Notes under the pieces: generated by a model
The model's database searches: none
Told to the model about the DNA's origin: nothing
Seen by the model: only the letters and a program-made list of their open reading frames with translations
From: Flavobacterium difficile
GTDB taxonomy: Bacteria; Bacteroidota; Bacteroidia; Flavobacteriales; Flavobacteriaceae
Direction: 5' to 3'
DNA length: 64,000 bases
Assembly (NCBI RefSeq): GCF_011392115.1
Contig: NZ_JAAJBT010000007.1
Span: 1-64,000, forward strand
In this document: positions 18,475 through 26,899 of the stretch, piece after piece
Numbering within the stretch: the first letter of the stretch is position 1
How the letters are laid out: every line of letters begins with the position of its first letter
Translations under genes and position numbers: made by a program

Positions 18475-19530
18475 ATGTTAGAAAATAAAGATCAAAAAAG
18501 AACCAGTTTGGCCAGTTTAGGTGAATTCGGATTAATTGAACATTTAACCAAACATTTTCAAATTAATCAAGAAAGCACACTTAAAAGTATTGGTGACGAT
18601 GCGGCTGTTTTAGATTTTAAAGATAAGAAAGTAGTAGTTTCCACAGATTTATTGGTAGAAGGCGTGCATTTTGATTTAAGCTACATGCCTTTAAAACATT
18701 TAGGTTACAAAGCGATCGTAACTAATGTTTCTGATATTTGTGCGATGAATGCAGTGCCAACTCAGGTTACCGTTTCTGTTGCCGTTTCGAATCGTTTTCC
18801 TTTAGAAGCTTTGGAAGAACTTTTTGCAGGAATTACTTTAGCAGCTAACACCTATAACGTAGATGTAATTGGTGGCGATACGACTTCTTCTCAGAAAGGA
18901 TTAATCATAAGTATTACAGCAATTGGTGAAGCAAATTTGGATGAAATCGCATACAGAAGTGGCGCACAACAAACGGATTTATTAGTAGTTTCGGGCGATT
19001 TGGGTGCTGCTTACATGGGCTTACAAGTTTTAGAAAGAGAAAAACAAGTCTTTCAAGTGAACCCGAACAACCAACCTGTTTTAGACGATTACACCTATTT
19101 AATTGAACGTCAATTGAAGCCTGAAGCCAGAAATGACGTAAAAGAATTACTAGAAAAATTAGAAATTAAACCGACTGCTATGATTGATATTTCGGATGGT
19201 TTGTCCTCTGAAATCATGCACATCTGCAAACAAAGTAAATTAGGTTGTAATTTATATGAAGAAAAAATTCCGGTGGATCCACAATTGATAAATGTTTGTG
19301 AAGAATTTAATGTAGACATCACTACAATTGCTTTAAACGGTGGTGAAGATTACGAATTGCTTTTCACGATAAAAATGGACGATTTCGAAAAAATAAAACA
19401 CAATCCTAACTTCACTATTATCGGTCACATGGTCGCAGAAAGTGAAGGCATGCATTTAGTGACTCGTGCCAACACTAAAATAGAATTAAAAGCTAGAGGT
19501 TGGAACAGTTTATTGGAAGAACAAGAATAA
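18475..19530 (+). CDS. thiL: Thiamine-monophosphate kinase ThiL
   Basis: ThiL phosphorylates thiamine monophosphate to thiamine diphosphate, the active cofactor, using ATP. The 351-residue protein has the expected GEFGLIEHL near residue 17, SIGDDAAVLDF near residue 38, STDLLVEGVHFDL, the metal/ATP site VIGGDTTSS, the C-terminal MIDISDGLSSE, and NGGEDYELLF. These are characteristic of ThiL in the PurM/SelD superfamily. The start is an ATG just past a TATCTTTG promoter box. No other thiamine genes are in the window. It converges on a barrel gene, with a shared terminator hairpin between them. Confidence 0.95.
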   Translation: MLENKDQKRTSLASLGEFGLIEHLTKHFQINQESTLKSIGDDAAVLDFKDKKVVVSTDLLVEGVHFDLSYMPLKHLGYKAIVTNVSDICAMNAVPTQVTVSVAVSNRFPLEALEELFAGITLAANTYNVDVIGGDTTSSQKGLIISITAIGEANLDEIAYRSGAQQTDLLVVSGDLGAAYMGLQVLEREKQVFQVNPNNQPVLDDYTYLIERQLKPEARNDVKELLEKLEIKPTAMIDISDGLSSEIMHICKQSKLGCNLYEEKIPVDPQLINVCEEFNVDITTIALNGGEDYELLFTIKMDDFEKIKHNPNFTIIGHMVAESEGMHLVTRANTKIELKARGWNSLLEEQE

Positions 19531-19538
19531 ATCAATTT

Positions 19539-19565
19539 TGTCATACTGAAAGTGTTTCAGTATCT
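19539..19565. repeat. Short palindromic repeat, copy 1
   Basis: A perfect 9-bp stem, ATACTGAAA/TTTCAGTAT (19543-19551 with 19555-19563) and a three-base loop, is flanked by TGTC and CT. The same layout (GTCAT, CTGAA, loop, TTCAG, ATCT) is found near 23320-23392 and 39605-39682, so I treat it as a dispersed family. Confidence 0.65.
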
Positions 19566-19566
19566 A

Positions 19567-19608
19567 AAAAAAGACCTGAATGATTTCTAAAATCCGTCAG
19601 GTCTTTTT
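19567..19608. terminator. Bidirectional terminator between thiL and the barrel gene
   Basis: AAAAAAGACCTGA pairs with TCAGGTCTTTTTT across an AT-rich loop. T-runs occur on both strands. It lies between two convergent genes and can serve both. Confidence 0.85.
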
Positions 19609-19615
19609 TAATTGG

Positions 19616-20959
19616 TTACAATCTAAAATTCACTGCTAAAATAATTCTGTTTTCATTTTTTACCAAATCGGCTTTCCATGTTGGGTCTACTATATCATTT
19701 GAAAATCCGGTTTGTGATGTTGTTCCACCGCTTCCAGTGAAATACGGAATACTTGCATTTCTGTAAGCATATTCAATTCGGAACGTTACGAAATCGCTTG
19801 GCATAAAATCTAAAGTCGCGCTTAACTGTTTCATGTTTAATTTTTCTCCATTTGAAATTGCCACTTCATAATCGTTTGGAACATTTCCAGATTGCGCTGG
19901 ATTGAAAGATAAATAACCTCCAGGATTGGTTACATAATCGAAACGAGTGGTCAATCCAATTTTGTTATTGTTAAACCATAAGCGGTTCACAAAAGAAGTT
20001 CCAGCCATAAAATTATCTTTAGCTTTTACACCATCGCCTTGCTGAAAACCATAGTGGTTGTTTAGACTAAAAGCGGCTTGAGACAACCCTCTTTTTTTGT
20101 TTTCAGGTTTAAAATATCGGTACACGATACTATTATCATGATGAAAACGAGTAATGTTAGATAATTCTGGCGTACCACTTTTACTGTCTTTTCCGTAGTA
20201 AAAATTCGCTACTAATTGAAGGTTTTCATTTGGTCGGTAATAATTAGAATTTCCAACTCCAGGATGTTTGCTCCAACTGTTGTACGATTGCCATCCGTTT
20301 AAAATCCATAGCTCTGTTTTGTAGTTTTTAGTTGGATAATATTGTACCCTTGCTCCTTGAAAATAAAATGGGGTAAAATCACAAACCATACTTCGTTGGT
20401 AACTCCAATTTTCTTGCGTTAAATAACTTTCCAAGCCAATATAACTCATGAAAATTCCCATTTCTACATTCAAACCATAATTTACATCAAAATGATAACC
20501 TGCTGCGGCTTCTCTTATGAATTTTAAGTTTCCGGTACTTGTATTTCTTCCTCTAGTTACAGAGCCGTCGGTTTCTTGAATGATGTTTATCATACTTCCA
20601 GTTTGCAACCACAAACGACCAATCGTATTTTTATAATTCGATTCAATTCCGATACTTGCTAAAGCCAAACTGAACTCGTTACTTCTTGCGGTAACCGCTG
20701 AAATAGTTTGTGTATTGTCTTTGGGTTGCGCAAAATTGTAATTGAAATGTCCGTCTAAATACACTACTCCAGTTAAAATGGTTTCGCCCGATTTATCTTT
20801 TAAAACTAATGGGAAATCTTTTTGACGATTTTGTCCGTTGATCCAAGTCGTATTGTAGTTTTCAAACGGAATCTTCTTTTGTATAGAATCCGTATTGGTT
20901 TGAGCATTTGAAAAGATTGACACGAAAAGCATCAAAGTAAAAATTATATTTTGTTTCAT
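19616..20959 (-). CDS. Outer membrane beta-barrel protein, porin-like
   Basis: This 447-residue protein has a signal peptide ending IFSNAQ and a C-terminal half made of alternating amphipathic strands, ending in IILAVNFRL with a terminal aromatic/Leu pattern typical of outer-membrane barrels. I believe it belongs to the OmpL-like beta-barrel porin group (BBP2) often found next to Kdp potassium genes in Bacteroidetes; that link is from memory. The ATG at 20957-20959 is preferred over the extended start at 20989, since it begins the signal peptide directly and lies one base past the preceding gene's stop. It is the last gene of kup-87aa-barrel. A role in letting potassium or solutes through the outer membrane is inference. 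Confidence 0.8.
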   Translation of the reverse strand: MKQNIIFTLMLFVSIFSNAQTNTDSIQKKIPFENYNTTWINGQNRQKDFPLVLKDKSGETILTGVVYLDGHFNYNFAQPKDNTQTISAVTARSNEFSLALASIGIESNYKNTIGRLWLQTGSMINIIQETDGSVTRGRNTSTGNLKFIREAAAGYHFDVNYGLNVEMGIFMSYIGLESYLTQENWSYQRSMVCDFTPFYFQGARVQYYPTKNYKTELWILNGWQSYNSWSKHPGVGNSNYYRPNENLQLVANFYYGKDSKSGTPELSNITRFHHDNSIVYRYFKPENKKRGLSQAAFSLNNHYGFQQGDGVKAKDNFMAGTSFVNRLWFNNNKIGLTTRFDYVTNPGGYLSFNPAQSGNVPNDYEVAISNGEKLNMKQLSATLDFMPSDFVTFRIEYAYRNASIPYFTGSGGTTSQTGFSNDIVDPTWKADLVKNENRIILAVNFRL

Positions 20960-20960
20960 G

Positions 20961-21224
20961 TTAAAAAAGTATTTGTAAGTTATCATCAAAGAAGAATACT
21001 TCTAAGATGTCTTTATGTTTAATGATTTCGCCTTCTTCTGGATTAAAAACCGCTTCTTCTTCCGCTTCCTGAAAAATCCAGCGTTCTACAAAAAAGGAAT
21101 CACTGTGAAAAAAACCAACTAAAAAACCGATTTTGATTTCTTGATTCGAAAGATGCAGCTTCACTTTTTTATTTGAAACCGCATCTAATTTGTCATATAA
21201 AATTTTCGATTTATCTAGCAGCAT
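20961..21224 (-). CDS. Small unknown protein coupled to kup
   Basis: This 87-residue protein is not recognised. Its ATG lies inside the last codons of kup, overlapping it by 14 bp, and its stop is one base before the porin-like gene, so all three are almost certainly one transcript with coupled translation. There is no signal peptide and no membrane segment. It is rich in Phe and acidic residues, with an acidic stretch FQEAEEEAVFNPEEGE, and the C-terminus is predicted to be beta-strand-rich. It may be cytosolic and linked to Kup activity, which is inference from context only. Confidence 0.68.
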   Translation of the reverse strand: MLLDKSKILYDKLDAVSNKKVKLHLSNQEIKIGFLVGFFHSDSFFVERWIFQEAEEEAVFNPEEGEIIKHKDILEVFFFDDNLQILF

Positions 21225-23187
21225 CTTCTTCTCTGGTTAAATCAATATTTGAGATGGGTTGATACAACAATGGAACTTGTTCAATAATTACGTCACTTTT
21301 ATCTAAACCGAAGGCTTTTTCATCGCTAATTCCGAAATGTTTTAAATAATTGTAGGTATTTAAGAGTAAACTGTCTTTAATACTGAACTCATTTTCAACG
21401 GAAAGGTATTTTTCAATCACCACGAATTTGAAATCGGGTTCGTTGTTATATTTCGAAGAACCATCTGGTCGGATGTGTAAGTTTAATTCTTTATTCGCTA
21501 CCAATTCTTGTACGATTTTTTTGAAATACAATTCGGTTTTAGGTTGAATTCTGAAGCCTACATTGATGTTAACTTTTATTACTTTATCATCAACTAACTC
21601 AGAAACGTTATAAGTTAACGTATACGGTTCATTGGTTCGATTTAGATGCAAAAACCAATACACATCGGCACGTTTCGGCTTTTTTGCTAAAATGGATTTG
21701 ATAATTTTTTCTTCCACCTGATGTCTTCTATCCGCTTTAGAAAGATAAATCAAATGGGTTGCGAATTTTGGAATACTATCGTCTTCACTTAATGCGGCTA
21801 GTTGCGTGCTGTATTTTCCTAATTCGGTAAACTTAGTGTATCGGTTATGAATTTTTCTGGCTTCGTACCAAATGTACATCACCATAAATATGCCTAATTC
21901 GAAAAATAAGAACATCCATCTTTCTTTAATTTTTGCCACATTCGCAATAAAAAAAGACGTTTCTACAATCGCAAATAATCCAACCACTAAAAAAACGGCA
22001 TATTTATTCCATTTTAATCTGTATCTTAAAAAATAACCCAATAATAAGGTAGTCATCATCATGGTAATGGTAATTGAAAAACCATAAGCGGCTTCCATAT
22101 GTTCCGAAGAACGGAAATATAAAATCATCAGAACACAACCAAACCAAAGGACATTATTCACACTTGGAATATAAATTTGTCCTTTCAATTCTGAAGGTTG
22201 ACGCACCGCAACTCGAGGCCAGAAATTTAAGTTGATGGCTTCATTAATTAAGGTATAACTTCCACTTATTAAAGCTTGAGAAGCGATAACGGTAGCTAAT
22301 GTCGCAATGATGATACTTGGCAATAAAAACCAAGTTGGCATGATTTCGAAAAACGGATTTCTCCCATTTAAAAAGGCTTCATTTTGATGCATTAACCAAG
22401 CTGCTTGCCCTAAATAAGCTGTAACCAAACTGGTTTTTACAAAAATCCAACTGATGCGAATGTTTTTGATACCACAATGGCCTAAATCGGAATACAAGGC
22501 TTCCGCTCCTGTTGTACATAAGAATACTGAACCTAACAACCAAAAACCTTGCGGATATTGTGTTAACATTTCATAGGCATAAACAGGACTTAAAGCTTTT
22601 AAAATATCAGGATGAATTAATATCTGATTTAAACCTGCAAAGAAAAGCATGCTAAACCAAACCAGCATAATAGGTCCGAAAAACCTTCCAATGACTTGAG
22701 TTCCGAAGCGTTGAAAAAAGAAAAGCAACGATAAAATTACCACTACTAAACCCACCACTACATTATTTCCTGCCACAATAACATCTTGTAAGCCGTTCAC
22801 CATTCCTAAACCTTCAACGGCTGATGCCACAGAAATGGGCGGTGTGATAATTCCATCCGCTAAAAGAGTGGTGGCTCCTAAAACAGCTGGAATGACTAAT
22901 TTTTTTCCATATCTTTTTACTAAAGCATACAAAGAGAAAATTCCACCTTCTCCATTGTTATCGGCTTTTAACGTGAGCCAAATATACTTAATTGAAGTTT
23001 GTAAAATTAATGTCCAAAAGATGGCTGAAAGTCCGCCATACACTAAAATTTCATCGATTTTTCTTGTTCCAATTACTGCTTTTAAGGCGTAAAGCGGACT
23101 GGTTCCGATATCGCCATAAATAATTCCTAACGCTACCAGTAAAGAAGCTGCTGTAACTTTACTTGGTATGCCGAGTTTTGTTTCCAT
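21211..23187 (-). CDS. kup: Potassium uptake protein Kup
   Basis: Kup is a proton-coupled potassium importer of the KUP/HAK/KT family in the inner membrane. The 658-residue length is usual. The N-terminal signature GIIYGDIGTSPLYALK lies near residues 22-37, and other family landmarks are NNGEGGIFSLYALV, LLADGIITPPISV and the loop with TGAEALYSDLGHCG. About 12 membrane segments fill the first 440 residues, followed by a cytosolic tail of roughly 200. It is upstream of and overlaps a small unknown gene, followed by a porin-like barrel. A KdpD/KdpE-like pair lies just upstream on the same strand, about 216 bp away, suggesting regulation by that pair. Confidence 0.95.
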   Translation of the reverse strand: METKLGIPSKVTAASLLVALGIIYGDIGTSPLYALKAVIGTRKIDEILVYGGLSAIFWTLILQTSIKYIWLTLKADNNGEGGIFSLYALVKRYGKKLVIPAVLGATTLLADGIITPPISVASAVEGLGMVNGLQDVIVAGNNVVVGLVVVILSLLFFFQRFGTQVIGRFFGPIMLVWFSMLFFAGLNQILIHPDILKALSPVYAYEMLTQYPQGFWLLGSVFLCTTGAEALYSDLGHCGIKNIRISWIFVKTSLVTAYLGQAAWLMHQNEAFLNGRNPFFEIMPTWFLLPSIIIATLATVIASQALISGSYTLINEAINLNFWPRVAVRQPSELKGQIYIPSVNNVLWFGCVLMILYFRSSEHMEAAYGFSITITMMMTTLLLGYFLRYRLKWNKYAVFLVVGLFAIVETSFFIANVAKIKERWMFLFFELGIFMVMYIWYEARKIHNRYTKFTELGKYSTQLAALSEDDSIPKFATHLIYLSKADRRHQVEEKIIKSILAKKPKRADVYWFLHLNRTNEPYTLTYNVSELVDDKVIKVNINVGFRIQPKTELYFKKIVQELVANKELNLHIRPDGSSKYNNEPDFKFVVIEKYLSVENEFSIKDSLLLNTYNYLKHFGISDEKAFGLDKSDVIIEQVPLLYQPISNIDLTREEDAAR

Positions 23188-23318
23188 AATAATATTAAAA
23201 ATTTATGGTACAAAGTTCGGGCGAAAGCTATTGGTAAAATATAAAGAAACGAAGGGTTGGTATAAAGAAAATATAAAGATTAAACTCGTTTGGTATCGTA
23301 AAATTTTGAATGTTTTTA

Positions 23319-23392
23319 TCATTCTGAACTTAACTCAAAATCGATTCTCTTCTAAACTAGTTAATAAAGAAGCTGAAACGAGTTCAGCTTGA
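23319..23392. repeat. Short palindromic repeats, copy 2 (inverted pair, one decayed)
   Basis: A forward half resembling the repeat family (ATCATTCTGAACTTAACTCA) starts at 23319. A reverse-oriented unit with a perfect 8-bp stem, AAGCTGAA/TTCAGCTT (23369-23376 with 23382-23389), followed by GACA, lies at the right. The pair sits between the kdpE-like gene and kup. The right hairpin could help end kdpE-like transcription, but the T-run is weak. Confidence 0.5.
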
Positions 23393-23403
23393 CAAGTTTA
23401 GTT

Positions 23404-24081
23404 TTATTGAAAACGGTATCCCACACCACTTTCGGTAATAATATGAATCGGATGATTGGGATTTTCTTCGATTTTTTTACGAAGTGTTCCCACGAAAACC
23501 CGTAAATATTGCGTTTCAGTTTGCGAACCTACACCCCAAATTTCTTTTAAAATGTATTGATGTGTAAGTACGCGACCTTCGTTTTTAATGAAAAGTGCTA
23601 GTAAATTAAATTCTGTAGAAGTCAGTTTTAAGAATTCGTTGTTTTTCTTTACGGTTCTCGCCACGACATCAATTTCTAAATCGTTAAACTGAGAAATAAC
23701 TGCATTATTTTCAGAAGTATTTCTTCGGATAGCTGCACGAATTCTGGCCATTAATTCGGCATTTCTGAACGGTTTCGTTAAATAATCGGTAGCTCCGTTA
23801 TCTAAGGCCTTTACGATATCTTCTTCTTGGTCAATTACAGAAAGAATGATAATGGATTTCGTATACCAAGTTCGTAATTCCTTTAAAATTTCGTGACCAC
23901 TTTTATCGGGCAAACCTAAATCTAACAAAATTAAATCGGGTGAATGATTGGCGGCTAACAAAATACCTTGTTTACCTGTTTCGGCTTGGATGACTTTAAA
24001 ATCGTTACTCTCCAAAGTAATTTCGAGTAATTTTCTAATTTGAGCTTCGTCATCAATGACAAGTATTTCGGCCTTATTCAT
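23404..24081 (-). CDS. kdpE: KdpE-like response regulator (OmpR family)
   Basis: This 225-residue regulator has a receiver domain with acidic residues Asp10 and Asp11, the phosphoacceptor Asp54 (LILLDLGLPDKSG) and the conserved Lys in TKPF. The winged-helix DNA-binding domain of the OmpR/PhoB type runs from about 125 to the end (LTSTEFNLLALF, VLTHQYILKEIWG, VGYRF). The recognition region closely resembles KdpE as I know it. Its start overlaps the kinase gene by 8 bp, so the two form a pair. kdpFABC is not in the window; kup is the nearest potassium transporter. The specific KdpE call is strong on resemblance and context but not proven. Confidence 0.83.
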   Translation of the reverse strand: MNKAEILVIDDEAQIRKLLEITLESNDFKVIQAETGKQGILLAANHSPDLILLDLGLPDKSGHEILKELRTWYTKSIIILSVIDQEEDIVKALDNGATDYLTKPFRNAELMARIRAAIRRNTSENNAVISQFNDLEIDVVARTVKKNNEFLKLTSTEFNLLALFIKNEGRVLTHQYILKEIWGVGSQTETQYLRVFVGTLRKKIEENPNHPIHIITESGVGYRFQ

Positions 24082-25159
24082 TTTTTAATTGGTTTACATA
24101 AGTAATTTCAACAGGTACAAAAATATCAAATTTTAGTCCGTTCGGAATGGTGTTTTTAACTGCAATTGTTCCGTTTTGAGCTTCCACAAAACCTTTCACA
24201 ATAGACAAGCCTAAACCTGTTCCGCCAGTAATTGTATTGGGCACTCTGTAAAATTTATCGAAAATTTCTGGTAAATGTTCTGAAGGAATTCCTTTCCCGT
24301 TATCGGCAACAGATAAAAGTAAAACTTCCTCTTTTACTTGTATTGAAATCGTAACCGTACAATTATCGGCAGTATACAAAAGTGCATTTCGAATTAAATT
24401 GATTAAAATTTGTTCTAAAATTCCGATATCTAATTTACAGATTGGGAAATTTTCTTCTTCTTCAAAAAGGATTCTGGGATTCGATAAAAAATGATTTTGA
24501 ATGACCAATCGGATTTGTTCGTTCACATCGCACCAATCCAATTTAAGTTGTAAAATTCCGGATTCGAGTCGACTCATGTTTAAAAGGTTTTCAACCTGAT
24601 CATTTAATTTCAAGCCTGCAATTTCAATTTCGCTGAGTAACGATTTTCTATTTTCAGAAGTTAATTTTGCATCATATTCTAGAAGCATATCTGCCGAACC
24701 AATAATAGTAGAAATGGGCGTTCTTAACTCGTGTGAAAGCGAATTTAATAACGTATTGTAAAGCTTTATCGTTTTTTCTTTTTCTTCTTTGTCACGAGCT
24801 TTTTTCTCCATTTTCTTAATTTTAACTGTTAAAACGGTATTCACAAAAGCTACCAAAAAATACATTAAAAACATGAGCATATCTTCCGAATTGCTAATAT
24901 GAAAGGTATAAATCGGTTGAATAAAAAAGAAATTCCAAATTAAAGCACTAAGTGTTGCGGCTAGTAAAACGGGGACAATTTCAAACAACATCGCTAAAAT
25001 AGAAACTGTCATTAGTAAGATAAAAGCAACGACTTTATAACCTATAAATGCACTGAAAAAATAGCAAGAAACCGACACAAGAATTACCATAATCAAAGCA
25101 ATTACACTCTGATTTATGATGTTATGTTTTTGATTATGAATTGCTTTTGATATCATCAA
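24074..25159 (-). CDS. KdpD-like sensor histidine kinase, short form
   Basis: This 361-residue membrane kinase begins with a DUF4118-like block of about four membrane segments (residues 16-112). A linker and HisKA domain follow, with phosphoacceptor His143 in SLSHELRTPIS, then a HATPase domain with DNGKGIP and GGTGLGLSIVKGFVEA. This matches the C-terminal half of E. coli KdpD, which has about 894 residues. The N-terminal KdpD/Usp sensory region of roughly 400 residues is absent. In Bacteroidetes that region is often a separate protein (from memory), and it is not found here. The gene starts directly after the rnhA stop and overlaps the regulator by 8 bp. The likely cue is potassium or turgor. 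Confidence 0.85.
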   Translation of the reverse strand: MMISKAIHNQKHNIINQSVIALIMVILVSVSCYFFSAFIGYKVVAFILLMTVSILAMLFEIVPVLLAATLSALIWNFFFIQPIYTFHISNSEDMLMFLMYFLVAFVNTVLTVKIKKMEKKARDKEEKEKTIKLYNTLLNSLSHELRTPISTIIGSADMLLEYDAKLTSENRKSLLSEIEIAGLKLNDQVENLLNMSRLESGILQLKLDWCDVNEQIRLVIQNHFLSNPRILFEEEENFPICKLDIGILEQILINLIRNALLYTADNCTVTISIQVKEEVLLLSVADNGKGIPSEHLPEIFDKFYRVPNTITGGTGLGLSIVKGFVEAQNGTIAVKNTIPNGLKFDIFVPVEITYVNQLKNE

Positions 25160-25639
25160 TTACATTAATTTTTGCTCTTCAGTTTCGTAAAAAGTATCAA
25201 TATTTAATTTTTTTTGTTGTGATGCCATAACCGCTAATTCGTCGCAACGTTCGTTTTGAGGGTGACTATTATGGCCTTTTACCCACATGAATTTCACATT
25301 ATGTTGGCGGTAAATTTTGAGAAATCGCATCCACAGATCTGGATTTTTTTTGTCTTTGAAGTGTTTTTTTTCCCAACCAAAAACCCAACCTTTTTCTACG
25401 GAATCTACCACATATTTAGAATCGGAAACTACTAAAACATTCGTTTTTAAATTTTTCAATTTCTCCAAACCAACTATAACCGCTAATAATTCCATTCTAT
25501 TATTAGTAGTATGGCGGAATCCTTCATAAAACTCTTTTTTATAAGGTGTGCCTACCATTTCCATCACCACACCATAACCGCCTGGACCGGGATTTCCTTT
25601 GGCAGCGCCATCTGTGTATATGTGAACTTGGTAAGACAT
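25160..25639 (-). CDS. rnhA: Ribonuclease HI
   Basis: RNase HI cuts the RNA strand of RNA-DNA hybrids, removing primers and R-loops. The 159-residue protein has the family hallmark YTDGAAKGNPGPGGYG with catalytic Asp10. The catalytic Glu is in TNNRMELLAV, the next Asp in VSDSKYVVDSV, and a C-terminal Asp in ERCDELAV. The metal site is complete. It lies between purN (14 bp upstream) and the kinase (adjacent start), on one probable transcript. No functional link to the potassium genes is implied. Confidence 0.95.
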   Translation of the reverse strand: MSYQVHIYTDGAAKGNPGPGGYGVVMEMVGTPYKKEFYEGFRHTTNNRMELLAVIVGLEKLKNLKTNVLVVSDSKYVVDSVEKGWVFGWEKKHFKDKKNPDLWMRFLKIYRQHNVKFMWVKGHNSHPQNERCDELAVMASQQKKLNIDTFYETEEQKLM

Positions 25640-25642
25640 GTT

Positions 25643-25677
25643 GAAGTTGGAAGTTAAAAGTTAGAAGTTAGAAGTGT
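25643..25677. repeat. Heptamer tandem repeat at the purN 3' end
   Basis: About five 7-bp units of the form GAAGTTA follow one another (GAAGTTG, GAAGTTA, AAAGTTA, GAAGTTA, GAAGTGT). They overlap the last codons of purN and the short gap before rnhA, so the repeat number would alter the PurN C-terminus. Confidence 0.7.
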
Positions 25678-26223
25678 AGCTATCACTTTCGGAAAATGTT
25701 CCCTTTCCAATTCGTGAATTTTTTGTGCGATTTCTTCTGCTGACGAACAATTTTCAATATTTATGTTGGCTTGAAAAATAAATTCGCCTTCATCAAAATG
25801 TTCGTTTACATAATGTACGGTGATTCCGGTTTCTTTCTCTTTATTTTCTAAAACGGCTTGGTGTACATGTATGCCATACATTCCTTTTCCACCATAATTA
25901 GGTAACAAAGCCGGATGAATATTAATCACTTTATTGGGAAAAGCATTAATAATATGAATAGGAAATTTCAACAAGAAACCAGCAAGTACAATTAAATCGG
26001 GTTGTAGTTCTTGCAACTGATTAAGAACCGTGTCGTCTGAAAGTTCGGTTTTGTTGAATATATAAGTAGGTATCTGAAATTTTTTAGCTCTTTCGATAAC
26101 TTTGGCATTTGAATTGTTTGTGAACACACCGACTACAGTTCCTTGACCCGATTTCTCGAAATGTGCCATAATGTTTTCGGCATTTGAACCATTGCCCGAA
26201 GCAAAAAGTACCATCTTTTTCAT
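25654..26223 (-). CDS. purN: Phosphoribosylglycinamide formyltransferase PurN
   Basis: PurN moves a formyl group from 10-formyltetrahydrofolate to GAR, the third step of purine synthesis. The 189-residue protein shows the N-terminal phosphate loop FASGNGSNAENIM, the central NIHPALLPNYGGKGMYG with catalytic His, and the C-terminal ITVHYVNEHFDEG. The length is normal for the family. The last residues are encoded by a heptamer repeat. A minus-strand promoter lies about 55-85 bp upstream, and acpP diverges from the other side. It heads a probable purN-rnhA-kinase-regulator transcript. Confidence 0.95.
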   Translation of the reverse strand: MKKMVLFASGNGSNAENIMAHFEKSGQGTVVGVFTNNSNAKVIERAKKFQIPTYIFNKTELSDDTVLNQLQELQPDLIVLAGFLLKFPIHIINAFPNKVINIHPALLPNYGGKGMYGIHVHQAVLENKEKETGITVHYVNEHFDEGEFIFQANINIENCSSAEEIAQKIHELEREHFPKVIATLLTSNF

Positions 26224-26276
26224 TTAAATCTCATTTTTTTCAACTTATATCAGTAATAAATCGTCTAAATTTCACA

Positions 26277-26309
26277 CAAAAGTATAAATTCCTTTAGGTT
26301 TAGACACAA
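26277..26309 (-). promoter_or_regulatory. Promoter of the purN transcript
   Basis: On the minus strand the sequence is TTG (26307-26309), 22 bases, then TACTTTTG (26277-26284), a fair match to TTG-N19-TAnnTTTG. It lies in the divergent region between purN and acpP. Confidence 0.5.
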
Positions 26310-26411
26310 AAAACGGAAGAAATAAAAAAATAATTTAACGGAAAAGAATAGAGAATTAGGCTATTGAAAGATTTTTTTATAAATTCGTAGTTATATTTAC
26401 TAACAAAAATG

Positions 26412-26440
26412 TTGTTTTAAAATAAAGTTTTTTATTTTTG
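26412..26440 (+). promoter_or_regulatory. Promoter of acpP
   Basis: TTG (26412-26414), 18 bases, then TATTTTTG (26433-26440) is close to the Bacteroidetes consensus. It ends 28 bases before the acpP start codon. Confidence 0.78.
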
Positions 26441-26468
26441 CCAACAAATAAATTAAAAATTAAAAATT

Positions 26469-26705
26469 ATGTCAGACATTGCATCAAGAGTAAAAGCGAT
26501 TATCGTGGACAAATTAGGTGTTGACGAAAACGAAGTAGTAACAGAAGCAAGCTTCACTAACGATTTAGGTGCTGATTCATTAGACACTGTAGAGCTTATT
26601 ATGGAATTCGAAAAAGAATTTGACATCCAAATTCCAGACGACCAAGCTGAAAACATTGCTACTGTAGGTCAAGCAATTTCTTACATCGAAGAAGCTAAGA
26701 AATAA
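26469..26705 (+). CDS. acpP: Acyl carrier protein AcpP
   Basis: The acyl carrier protein carries growing fatty-acid chains on a 4'-phosphopantetheine arm. The 78-residue acidic protein has the attachment motif [10 protein letters not shown] with the modified Ser37, and the usual four-helix layout. It is upstream of fabF, the common order. Two hairpins separate the two genes, so part of the transcription may stop after acpP and give more AcpP than FabF. Confidence 0.97.
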   Translation: MSDIASRVKAIIVDKLGVDENEVVTEASFTNDLGADSLDTVELIMEFEKEFDIQIPDDQAENIATVGQAISYIEEAKK

Positions 26706-26713
26706 TAACCATT

Positions 26714-26743
26714 CATCCGTGTAATTTTATTTTTATACGGATG
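26714..26743 (+). terminator. Hairpin after acpP
   Basis: CATCCGT (26714-26720) pairs with ACGGATG (26737-26743) across a T-rich loop, 8 bases past the acpP stop. T-rich sequence follows. It is a plausible partial terminator or 3'-end stabiliser of an abundant short mRNA. Confidence 0.65.
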
Positions 26744-26837
26744 TTGTTATTTTTGTTTCTGTTTTTAAAAATCTTTGTTTAGATTTGTAAAAACATTGAT
26801 TGTATTACAATCATTCAACATAAGACATTTATGTAAT

Positions 26838-26877
26838 ACCCAATGTTTCTATTTATAATATGATACATTGGGTTTTT
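26838..26877 (+). terminator. Second hairpin between acpP and fabF
   Basis: ACCCAATGT (26838-26846) pairs perfectly with ACATTGGGT (26865-26873), followed by TTTTT. It is 23 bases before the fabF start. It could be an intrinsic terminator or an attenuator of read-through into fabF. Confidence 0.7.
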
Positions 26878-26899
26878 CTATATAACTAAAAAAAAATTT

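Noticed and set aside
23168..23392. 74-residue plus-strand reading frame between kup and the kdpE-like gene
   Set aside because: It starts inside kup, ends in a palindromic repeat and has a basic, unstructured composition.
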